Positions 1 through 6,689 of a stretch of DNA of 32,231 nt are shown piece after piece. The translations under genes and the position numbers were made by a program. Below the pieces are notes generated by a model. The model saw only the letters and a list, made by a program, of their open reading frames with translations. It had not been told where the DNA came from and did not search any database. Within the stretch, counting starts at the first letter, position 1; each line of letters opens with the position of its first letter. The stretch is taken from NCBI GenBank assembly GCA_963578605.1, contig CAUZEA010000069.1, forward strand, positions 1 through 32,231. Reading direction: 5' to 3'. This DNA is from JAKVCB01 sp963578605. GTDB taxonomy: Bacteria; Planctomycetota; Planctomycetia; Pirellulales; Lacipirellulaceae.

Positions 1-505
1 CACGTCCGCGATGCTCATCCGCATGAATGATGTCCAGTTCAGGGCAGCCTACTGCCCCGACTTCAACCCTCCCCGTGTCAATCCTCGCCAGTGCCACCGC
101 GTACTGGTCACCTCGCAGAAAGCCTTTCGTGCCGTCCACAGGATCAAGTGTCCAAAAAGATTTGGGGGGATCACCAGTTCCCCGATCGATCCACTCCAGC
201 ACCAATGCGTCCGTGGCTTCAGGAAAACACCGTTGAACAAACTGGGTGACCGCTGGCAAAAGTGTTCGACCAGATTCGGTCTGCAGTGCAGCGGCACTTT
301 CTTCCCCAATCAAAACTTCCTCAGGGAATTGATCGGCCAGGCGTTTGGCAATGACTGCCTGGGCTGCGAAATCGGCAACCGTGACCGGAGACCGATCTTC
401 CTTGGTTAGTGCCGGCGAAACCAACTCATGCTGGATTTGCTGGACAAGTAGTGCCGCTTCATGCACAGCGGCCACAGTAAAGTTAATTCGCGGTGAGTTG
501 ATCAT
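1..505 (-). CDS. cysQ: 3'(2'),5'-bisphosphate nucleotidase, CysQ/HAL2-like (partial, 3' end outside window)
   Basis: This is an inositol-monophosphatase-superfamily phosphatase. CysQ/HAL2 enzymes remove the 3' phosphate from PAP/PAPS, the by-product of sulfate assimilation and sulfotransferase reactions, using Mg2+ and Li+-sensitive chemistry. The frame is open from the ATG at 505 to the left edge (168 codons). Visible motifs are an early acidic site with TVADF (residues 42-46), IGEES (66-70), and the metal-binding signature WTLDPVDGTKGF (118-129) followed by LRGDQYAVALA. The WxxDPxDGTxxF core is diagnostic of the superfamily; the KGFLRGDQYA continuation fits the HAL2/CysQ branch better than inositol monophosphatase. 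The start lies 9 bp downstream of the tRNA-Gln gene and has no Shine-Dalgarno sequence, so the leader is either very short or shared with the tRNA. The remaining C-terminal half is outside the window. Confidence 0.9.
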   Translation of the reverse strand, partial: MINSPRINFTVAAVHEAALLVQQIQHELVSPALTKEDRSPVTVADFAAQAVIAKRLADQFPEEVLIGEESAAALQTESGRTLLPAVTQFVQRCFPEATDALVLEWIDRGTGDPPKSFWTLDPVDGTKGFLRGDQYAVALARIDTGRVEVGAVGCPELDIIHADEHRGR

Positions 506-514
506 GATGACAAG

Positions 515-585
515 CTGCCCGGCCAGGGCTCGAACCTGGACTGAGGGAATCAAAATCCCTAGTGCTACCATTACACTACCGGGCA
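515..585 (-). tRNA. tRNA-Gln (anticodon TTG)
   Basis: Read on the minus strand, this folds as a complete 71 nt cloverleaf. The acceptor stem is TGCCCGG paired with CCGGGCA, with a G discriminator. The D arm is GTGT/GCAC around AATGGTA. The anticodon stem is AGGGA/TCCCT with loop TTTTGAT, giving anticodon TTG. The T arm is CCAGG/CCTGG with loop TTCGAGC. The 3' CCA is not encoded. It is transcribed toward the cysQ-like gene, whose ATG starts 9 bp after the tRNA 3' end. Confidence 0.95.
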
Positions 586-752
586 AGAATCGTGGAGTGG
601 TACACCTTCTCTAAAGGTTATTTGAGATCCTTGTGTTGGCTCCGAGCAGGCAGCTGTTGGCCACAAGCCAGGATATAACAGGACTGCATGTTCAATCGTA
701 CCTAACCCGATACGTCAGCGGCATACCAACAACGGAACAGCCCTAACGCAGT

Positions 753-1421
753 CTAGCGCGGTTGCTCGCGGTTGGCAACGAAAAACGATAGTTGTTCAAG
801 TTCTGTGGAAAGATCGACGCTGACCGAGCTGATTTCCTCAGGAAGCGACAACGTTACGGGGGCAAAGTTCACGATGCCCGCCACGCCGGCCTCGACGAGC
901 CGATCTGCTACATTCTGCGCCGTAGCGGCCGGCACGCAAATCAACCCCAGGCGGATGTTGTGCTGACGGACAACCTCGGTAAGCCGACCAATGTGATAGA
1001 CTGGGACTTCTTCGATTTGTCCATTCAGCTTTTCGGGATTGCTATCGAATGCTGCCACAACCTGAAAACCCTGATCAACAAACCCTCGGTATCCTAAAAG
1101 CGCCCGGCCGAGGTTTCCGATCCCAACCATCGCCACAGTCCATTCCTGATCGGTGCCGAGAATGCTTCGAATTGCGTTGATCAATTCTTCACATCGATAA
1201 CCGATACCTGGGTGACCAAAATGGCCAAAATAAGCAAGATCCTTACGAACTTGTGCGTCGGTAAATCCAAGCAAACTCCCCAGTTCGCTGGAACTGATGG
1301 TCGTCTTCCCGGCCCGCAACAAGTGCCGCAACTCACGTAAATAGAGACTCAGCCGGTTGACGACCGCTTTGGGAACGTCAAGTGGATCCGGTGTCTCGGT
1401 TTTCTGCTTTGGTGGCGGCAT
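753..1421 (-). CDS. rex: Redox-sensing transcriptional repressor Rex
   Basis: Rex is a homodimeric repressor that senses the NADH/NAD+ ratio and derepresses fermentation and respiration genes when NADH rises. The 222 residues match the usual Rex length (about 210-230). Residues 20-90 form the winged-helix DNA-binding domain (the stretch from LSLYLRELR through SSELGSLLGFTDAQVRKDL to FGHFGHPGIGY). Residues 94-108 carry the Rossmann nucleotide-binding signature VGIGNLGRALLGY, and the NFAPV segment near residue 190 is also typical. The gene has no co-directional neighbour close enough to be a clear operon. A palindromic Rex operator of the TTGTGAA-type was looked for by eye upstream and not recognised. 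The start ATG at 1421 has only a weak ribosome binding site. Confidence 0.93.
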   Translation of the reverse strand: MPPPKQKTETPDPLDVPKAVVNRLSLYLRELRHLLRAGKTTISSSELGSLLGFTDAQVRKDLAYFGHFGHPGIGYRCEELINAIRSILGTDQEWTVAMVGIGNLGRALLGYRGFVDQGFQVVAAFDSNPEKLNGQIEEVPVYHIGRLTEVVRQHNIRLGLICVPAATAQNVADRLVEAGVAGIVNFAPVTLSLPEEISSVSVDLSTELEQLSFFVANREQPR

Positions 1422-1514
1422 ACCAACTGTTTTTGGGAAACGCGGCCCAACGCTGCTGGAGCAACTCTCGACGTGAGCGCGGCCTCGGTCCTCCTGGCCA
1501 CGCCACTCGCCGCC

Positions 1515-1552
1515 CCTGGATCTGAATGTCAGGCCTGGATCTGAATATTAGG
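1515..1552. repeat. 19 bp imperfect tandem direct repeat
   Basis: Two adjacent 19 bp copies (1515-1533 and 1534-1552), each beginning CCTGGATCTGAAT, agree at 17 of 19 positions. They lie upstream of rex and of the divergent YTV gene. The function is unknown; a duplicated operator or a simple slippage product are both possible. Confidence 0.75.
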
Positions 1553-2000
1553 TAATTAGTGTAGGCAATGAATTGCGTCTCCTCAATCAAGACGAGTCCG
1601 AGAACGTCCGCCAAAAGGGCAATCCTTCGCTGAACCCGCTTGACCCAATCCTTCCGCCCGCAAACCGATCCGTTCAGTCAATCCGCTGGAATTCGGGCGA
1701 AAAACCGGACGAGGCAGTACGACTTCTGGCATTAGATCGACTGTTTCCTTCGGGTTGACGAGTACAGCTGCTGTAGCCACCCGAGGATCGCAAGCTAATT
1801 CAGCCCTCATATTTTCTATAAGTATCACATTATCAACGAGTTACAAAAATCAGAACCGTGCCAACATGCCACGATAGTCAATTGGGGTGTATGGGTAATT
1901 TACGAACTTAGGCTAAGGTGAGCAGCTTGCACTTTCCGAAGATGCTATCGACGGAGAACCTCTCTGTTTTGACCAGCCGACGCAGCAACCCAAAGTTCGA

Positions 2001-2007
2001 AAGGAGG
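2001..2007 (+). promoter_or_regulatory. Ribosome binding site deciding the start of the YTV-repeat gene
   Basis: AAGGAGG lies 9 bp before the ATG at 2017. This strong site, together with the signal peptide that begins at that ATG, rejects the upstream in-frame GTG at 1918. Confidence 0.85.
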
Positions 2008-2016
2008 CAAAGAGAC

Positions 2017-3771
2017 ATGAGAGGCCTTTTTTGTGCGTTCCTCATCGCCAGCGTGGCTCTGCAACTTGTTCCCGGACAAGCAGACGCCCGGTACTGTGGT
2101 GCAGCCCGTTATCGTTGTTGCTCCCCTTGCTGTCAAATGCGCAACCACGTTGTGATGAAGACTGTCCGATGCGTCAAGTGGGAAAAGCAGTGCCATACCT
2201 GTTACAAGACGTGCTACGACCGCGTGTGTGAAGACAAGGTCATCACCTGTACACGCTACGTTCCCGAAACTCGTACCAAAGAGGTTTGCTACACCGTTTG
2301 CAAGCCGGTTTGGGAAGAGCGAACTCGTGAATACACCGTCTGCAAACCTGTTTGGGAAACCCGCAGCAAAGACATTTGCTACACGGTCTGCAAGCCTGTC
2401 TGGGAAGAGCGAACTCGTGAGTACACCGTCTGCAAGCCCGTCTGGGAAGAGCGGACTCGTGAGTACACCGTCTGCAAGCCTGTCTGGGAAACCCGCAGCA
2501 GAGACATTTGCTACACCGTCTGCAAGCCCGTCTGGGAAGAGCGGACTCGTGAGTACACCGTCTGCAAGCCTGTCTGGGAAACCCGCAGCAGAGACATTTG
2601 CTACACCGTCTGCAAGCCCGTCTGGGAAGAGCGGACTCGTGAGTACACCGTCTGCAAACCGGTTTGGGAAGATCGCACGCGCGAAATTACCTACCACGTA
2701 CGTAAGCCAGTGAAGTACACCAAGACGGTCAAGGTTCGCTCGGGACATTGGGAATCACAGAGCTACACGGTTCCCGGTCCGAAGTACACGAAGGTTGTCC
2801 GCACGCCTGGTCGTTGCGTTTTCGATCCGTGTACCTGCTGCTGCCGGTACGTACCTGGTTGCTGTAAGCGAATCTGCTGCCAGGGTTGCCCACGTACCTG
2901 CTGCAAAAAAGTTTGGGTACCGGAGTGCCATGAGAAGGAAATCTGTTGCACGAAGTACGTCTGCGAACCTCGCACCAAGACGTGTTGTTACAAGGTCTGC
3001 AAAATGGTCCCCGAGACCCGCACTTGCACCTACAAGGTCTGCAAGATGGTCCCTGAGCAACGCACGAAGACTTGCTGTTACAAGGTCTGCAAAATGGTCC
3101 CCGAGACCCGCACTTGCACCTACAAGGTCTGCAAGATGGTCCCTGAGCAACGCACGAGGACCTGCTGCTACAAGGTCTGTAAAATGGTCCCCGAGACCCG
3201 CACTTGCACCTACAAGGTTTGCAAGATGGTCCCTGAGCAACGCACGAGGACCTGCTGCTACAAGGTCTGCAAAATGGTCCCCGAGACCCGCACTTGCTGC
3301 TACAAGGTTTGCAAGATGGTCCCTGAGCAACGCACGAGGACCTGCTGCTACAAGGTCTGCAAAATGGTCCCCGAGACCCGCACTTGCTGCCACAAGGTCT
3401 GCAAAATGGTCCCCGAGACCCGCACTTGCACCTACAAGGTCTGCAAGATGGTCCCTGAGCAACGCACGAAGACTTGCTGCTACAAGGTCTGCAAAATGGT
3501 CCCCGAGACCCGCACTTGCACCTACAAGGTCTGCAAGATGGTCCCTGAGCAGCGCACGAAGACTTGCTGCTACAAGGTCTGCGTTCCTGAAACGTATGAG
3601 AAGACGATCAAATGCTACAAGTGTGTACCACGTAAGGTCCCTTACACGGTTACTCGCTGCGTACCCAAGATCGTTTGCAAGCAGGTTCCCGTTTGTGTTC
3701 GCCGTTGCTGCAAGTGTGCCAGCTGTGAAGAGCCGAGTTGTGAGGCACCCTCCAGCTGCGACTGCAACTGA
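2017..3771 (+). CDS. Secreted Cys-rich YTV-repeat protein (planctomycete-type, probable cell-surface protein)
   Basis: This 584-residue protein starts with a signal peptide (MRGLFCAFLIASVALQLVPG then QADA). A Cys-rich segment follows, then array 1 (about residues 92-225, nine copies of YTVCKPVWE). A spacer carries more Cys clusters, and array 2 (about residues 325-518) has thirteen copies of the KVCKMVPE core. A Cys-rich tail ends in CDCN. Both arrays alternate 14- and 16-residue units. The motif matches the YTV repeat family known from Rhodopirellula baltica and relatives, where such proteins have been linked to the cell envelope. A structural role through disulfide cross-linking is inference. 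The protein has no enzymatic signature and is strongly basic in the repeats. It is a single-gene unit: a strong ribosome binding site precedes it and a hairpin terminator follows 66 bp after the stop. Long open frames on the opposite strand are by-products of the repeats. Confidence 0.85.
   Translation: MRGLFCAFLIASVALQLVPGQADARYCGAARYRCCSPCCQMRNHVVMKTVRCVKWEKQCHTCYKTCYDRVCEDKVITCTRYVPETRTKEVCYTVCKPVWEERTREYTVCKPVWETRSKDICYTVCKPVWEERTREYTVCKPVWEERTREYTVCKPVWETRSRDICYTVCKPVWEERTREYTVCKPVWETRSRDICYTVCKPVWEERTREYTVCKPVWEDRTREITYHVRKPVKYTKTVKVRSGHWESQSYTVPGPKYTKVVRTPGRCVFDPCTCCCRYVPGCCKRICCQGCPRTCCKKVWVPECHEKEICCTKYVCEPRTKTCCYKVCKMVPETRTCTYKVCKMVPEQRTKTCCYKVCKMVPETRTCTYKVCKMVPEQRTRTCCYKVCKMVPETRTCTYKVCKMVPEQRTRTCCYKVCKMVPETRTCCYKVCKMVPEQRTRTCCYKVCKMVPETRTCCHKVCKMVPETRTCTYKVCKMVPEQRTKTCCYKVCKMVPETRTCTYKVCKMVPEQRTKTCCYKVCVPETYEKTIKCYKCVPRKVPYTVTRCVPKIVCKQVPVCVRRCCKCASCEEPSCEAPSSCDCN
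2290..2691 (+). repeat. Tandem array 1 in the YTV gene (9 units, 14/16-residue alternation)
   Basis: Five 42 bp units (YTVCKPVWEERTRE) and four 48 bp units (such as YTVCKPVWETRSRDIC) add up exactly to the 402 bp span. The 90 bp blocks 2461-2550 and 2551-2640 are identical at the nucleotide level, which indicates recent duplication or ongoing homogenisation. Confidence 0.95.
2989..3570 (+). repeat. Tandem array 2 in the YTV gene (13 units, 14/16-residue alternation)
   Basis: Seven 14-residue units (YKVCKMVPETRTCT type) and six 16-residue units (YKVCKMVPEQRTKTCC type) add up exactly to the 582 bp span. The ETRT/EQRT alternation breaks once: units 9 and 10 are both ETRT. Unit 10 begins at 3391 with His in place of Tyr (TAC to CAC). 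Confidence 0.95.
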
Positions 3772-3837
3772 GCGGTACCAGACATTAAGCCTCCCTTCCT
3801 ACGTCTGGAAGAAGAGAGCTGGTCATTCATATCAAAG

Positions 3838-3871
3838 CAGTCCGACCCATCATGGGTCGGGCTGTTTTTTT
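3838..3871 (+). terminator. Rho-independent terminator of the YTV-repeat gene
   Basis: The 11 bp stem CAGTCCGACCC / GGGTCGGGCTG (one G-T wobble) encloses a short loop and is followed by seven Ts. It lies 66 bp downstream of the stop codon of the YTV gene. Confidence 0.9.
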
Positions 3872-4066
3872 GCGATGACCTCCCCACGGCTCATCTCCCA
3901 ATCTCCACTTTCCGTTTGTCACACGACCGGATCGGTGAATAACAACAAACGCCGAGTCTGGTCCACAGGGCAAGGCTGATATTGCTGAAATTGGCAAAAC
4001 TCTCCTCCTGGCGATGATTCAGGATGGACTGGGAGGAATGGTAGAGACTCGCCGATTAAGGCCAGA

Positions 4067-4528
4067 ATTGATGCTACTTGGCACGATTTCGTGACCCGTG
4101 GGGGTCAGGTCACCCGCCATCGCCTACTCGCTAAAAAGGTTGACCAGGGCTCGTCGGCACTGGTGCTCGATTTGAAGCGGCATGGCTTGCTCGACGATAG
4201 ACTGGTTGTCTGGAACGGGGAATTGAGTTGCGCGGTCCGTCGGCAAAACTTGGGCGGCGACTACGGACGCGACCACCATCGGTGCTGCTTTTGCGTCGGG
4301 TTGGCTGGTGGTGGGATGAAAAATACCTTAACTTATGGTGAAATCGACGATCGGGGGTACAACATCGTTGATCAAGATACCTGCGGCGTCCGCGTCTACG
4401 ACCTGAATGCGACGGTTCTGCACCTTTCAGGCATTGATCACCCGCGGATGACCTGCAAATTCCAAGAACGCGATTATCGTTTGACCGACGTGCCTGGACC
4501 TGTGGTGAGTAATATCTGGGTGACGTAA
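4067..4528 (+). pseudogene. 5'-truncated remnant of a DUF1501 gene
   Basis: The frame reads as the C-terminal third of a planctomycete DUF1501 (sulfatase-superfamily-like, normally Tat-exported) protein. Recognisable stretches are VDQGSSALVLDLKRHGLLDD, the LVVWNGE segment where intact members usually have a GEFGRT-type motif, GGDYGRDHHRCCF, LAGGGMKNTLTYGE, VYDLNATVLHLSGIDHPR and the final RLTDVPGPVVSNI. DUF1501 proteins are usually about 430-490 residues; only about 150 remain. No matching N-terminal part is seen upstream in any frame, and key positions have drifted (GEFGRT has become GELSCA). The only nearby start is a GTG at 4091 without a ribosome binding site. It ends 15 bp before the aldolase-fusion gene. 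A small expressed protein cannot be excluded, but decay is more likely. Confidence 0.8.
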
Positions 4529-4543
4529 ACAGAGGGAGCCAAA

Positions 4544-6364
4544 ATGGAGTATCGAACACGGTTACATCAGTGCCTTGATGAGTCTCGGGTCGCATGTGGA
4601 GTTTTTTCCGGTTCCAATTCACCCGAGCTGATTGAACTTCTGGTCGAGCGCACAGACATCGATTTCATGGGCATTGATCTTCAGCACTCGGCGATTGGAG
4701 TTGTAGATAGTGTCCATCTGCTGCGGGCTGTACAAGCGTCAAATCCTCGAGTCACACCAATAGTTCGACTTCCCTGTCACGAAGTTTACTGGATTCAACA
4801 GACGCTCGACGCCGGATATGCAGGTTTGATCGTGCCACTGGTGGAATCAGCTGAACAGGCCAAAAAACTCGTACGCGCAACCTACTATCCTCCGGTCGGA
4901 GATCGCTCTTATGCCGGCAACATTCGCTCTTCAATGTATGGCCTTGACTTCAACTCGGCGAATCAAAGCATGATCCTGCTCCCACAGATCGAGTCGAAAC
5001 GTGGGCTCGAAAACCTCGAAGAAATTGTGGCAGTCGATGGCATTACGGGACTGCTGCTCGGCCCGGTAGATCTCAGCCTCAGCTGCGGATGGACTTGTAA
5101 AGACCTTTGGTCGCACCAGCCGTTTCTGGACGCTGCCGCGGCCGTTGTGACGGCATGTCGCAACACCGGTAAGCAGGCTGCAATTCTGACACCCGGATTT
5201 GAGCAGTCCCGCGACGCGGGCTTCAATATCATTGGGTTCGGCGGTGAAGTGTCTGTGGTTCGGGTTGACGCATCAGCCAAATTTAACAAAGCAGCCAGCG
5301 TGATTCGTCGCGAAAACAATCGAGCACCCGTTGGCGAAACAAACAAACCAACTGTCGATGAAAACCAGCGACGGATCGAGGCTTACCGGGCGTCGATCCA
5401 GCGATTCGATCAGTTCATCGAAGCCAATTACGACAAACATGGTGGAAACTGGCCACATGCCAGATCGGCCGATGGATATTTTTCGCTGATTGCCTATGCA
5501 AATTATGTGGGACGTCGCGACTTGTCACTCCAGGCGTTGCGCTATGTCGGACAGCACTTCGTCGATACCGACGTCCCATTGAAGCAGAACCCCAACCGAA
5601 ATCAGATGATGACCTATGTACCAAGTTGGCTCGGTTGGGGTGCCGTCGAGGCCGAAGCCTTTGAGCTTGGCGGGCGATGGCTCGATTATGTGGCCAAATT
5701 CCAGGATCGAACTTCGGGTGGTTTCTTCGCTGGCCTGCCACAATTGGCCAATGGTCGAGGAGCCCTGGACTTTGACAGTACGACCATGAGCACGATCGCA
5801 TTTGCCAAGACCGGTCGGAAAGAGGCATCGGTCAAAGCAGGCGACTTTCTGCTGAGACTTTGCCAGGCACAACCTGACCCGAGTAATCAGTTCTATACCG
5901 CCTGGAACGAGCCCGACGGGTTGGTAACCAGTGGTGACGAATGTGCTATCACGACGGTGCTCCGTTGGGCCGAGCCACAACAACACTATTACAAGATGGG
6001 ATTACTGATCCTGGCATTAGCCAATGTCCATGGGGTGACGGGTGATCGCAAGTATTTGGATACGGCCGTCGAATGGTACGATCACACGATCCGCCATGCC
6101 GTGGATTTGTGGACCAATACGATTAGCCACAAGATGTGTTGGGCTTCTACCACGTTATATGCAATCACCGGCGAGAATAAATACGTGCAGGACAGTTGCC
6201 GATTTGCCGATCATCTCGTCACGCTTCAGCAGTCGGACGGCAGTTTCATTTATCCGGAGTTCTGGCCAACCTGTCCTCCACCGCAGTGGGAGTCGATTCC
6301 CAATGCTAGTGCCCAGTTCACACTGTGGATCACTCGCACGCTCAGGACGCTTGAAGCAGGGTAA
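4544..6364 (+). CDS. HpcH/HpaI-family aldolase fused to an alpha/alpha-toroid-like domain
   Basis: Residues 1-250 form a class II (metal-dependent) HpcH/HpaI aldolase. Catalytic positions of HpaI are visible in order: His48 (IDLQHSAIG), Arg75 (IVRLP), Glu150 (LPQIESKRGLENL) and Asp176 (LLGPVDLSLS), close to the HpaI numbering H45/R70/E149/D175. Such enzymes cleave 2-keto-3-deoxy sugar acids or hydroxy-keto diacids to pyruvate plus an aldehyde. After a linker (about 250-275), residues 275-606 are a helical repeat domain with Trp/Gly-rich turns. Segments such as GGNWPHARSADGYFSLIAYA and the terminal LQQSDGSFIYPEF resemble alpha/alpha-toroids (prenyltransferase/terpene-cyclase or six-hairpin glycosidase types). 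Family aldolases are usually 250-270 residues, so the 606-residue fusion is unusual. A GAGGGAG ribosome binding site precedes the ATG. The aldolase call is firm; the function of the second domain is unknown. Confidence 0.85.
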   Translation: MEYRTRLHQCLDESRVACGVFSGSNSPELIELLVERTDIDFMGIDLQHSAIGVVDSVHLLRAVQASNPRVTPIVRLPCHEVYWIQQTLDAGYAGLIVPLVESAEQAKKLVRATYYPPVGDRSYAGNIRSSMYGLDFNSANQSMILLPQIESKRGLENLEEIVAVDGITGLLLGPVDLSLSCGWTCKDLWSHQPFLDAAAAVVTACRNTGKQAAILTPGFEQSRDAGFNIIGFGGEVSVVRVDASAKFNKAASVIRRENNRAPVGETNKPTVDENQRRIEAYRASIQRFDQFIEANYDKHGGNWPHARSADGYFSLIAYANYVGRRDLSLQALRYVGQHFVDTDVPLKQNPNRNQMMTYVPSWLGWGAVEAEAFELGGRWLDYVAKFQDRTSGGFFAGLPQLANGRGALDFDSTTMSTIAFAKTGRKEASVKAGDFLLRLCQAQPDPSNQFYTAWNEPDGLVTSGDECAITTVLRWAEPQQHYYKMGLLILALANVHGVTGDRKYLDTAVEWYDHTIRHAVDLWTNTISHKMCWASTTLYAITGENKYVQDSCRFADHLVTLQQSDGSFIYPEFWPTCPPPQWESIPNASAQFTLWITRTLRTLEAG

Positions 6365-6462
6365 CCACTCATCGTTTCTGTATCGTGACCTTGGAAGCCT
6401 GTGCGAGAAGTATCGCAAATGGGACCAAAACCAAAAACAGCACAGCCTGGTTTCTTCATCCA

Positions 6463-6618
6463 TGGGTCCGTGTAGCCAACATCCACAGCAATCTCGACCA
6501 GACTTTTGGGGATTGTGGTCAGCAGTCGCTGAAAAGCCTGCATGCGGGTAGTGTGCAAGTAGTACATCGGCGTCATTCGCATTCGTTGACGAAACCGCCG
6601 GTTAAAGTGCGTCGAAGA
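6463..6618 (-). pseudogene. Fragment of an AraC-family transcription regulator (HTH part)
   Basis: Within a minus-strand open frame, 52 codons match the AraC helix-turn-helix domain: SSTHFNRRFRQRMRMTPMYY, then TTRMQAFQRLLTTIPKSLVE and IAVDVGYTDP. The match starts in the first HTH and stops abruptly where intact members continue with xFxRxF and the second recognition helix. The upstream sequence in the same frame does not look like the rest of an AraC protein, although VEWFNLGNRW is vaguely reminiscent. There is no start signal and no effector domain. It appears to be a leftover of a lost regulator, between the aldolase-fusion gene and the DUF2071 gene. Confidence 0.7.
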
Positions 6619-6689
6619 GAGAACCCCGATCACCCTTCCATCCCACCGATTGCCTAAGTTGAACCACTCGACATAAGGATCCGTCATCA

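Larger units (their letters stand above)
1422..2016. other. 595 bp gap between divergent rex and the YTV-repeat gene
   Basis: No convincing gene was seen. Short open frames exist on both strands (for example minus 1583-1828) but resemble no family and lack a ribosome binding site. The gap holds a 19 bp tandem duplication (1515-1552) and a 6-1-6 inverted repeat TACAGC-T-GCTGTA (1763-1775). It should contain the promoters of both flanking genes, but no convincing -35/-10 pair was recognised. Confidence 0.6.

Noticed and set aside
1583..1828. 81-codon minus-strand open frame upstream of rex
   Set aside because: It could be a short gene but has no start signal, no recognisable motif and a composition like non-coding DNA.
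1918..2016. 33-codon N-terminal extension of the YTV gene from a GTG
   Set aside because: It would bury the signal peptide, and the AAGGAGG site points to the ATG at 2017.
2755..3462. Long minus-strand open frame rich in LADLVGASAGLGDHFADLV repeats, and similar frames opposite array 1 and in plus frame 3
   Set aside because: They are mirror images of the tandem DNA repeats of the YTV gene. They have no ribosome binding site or signal peptide, while the plus-strand gene has both.
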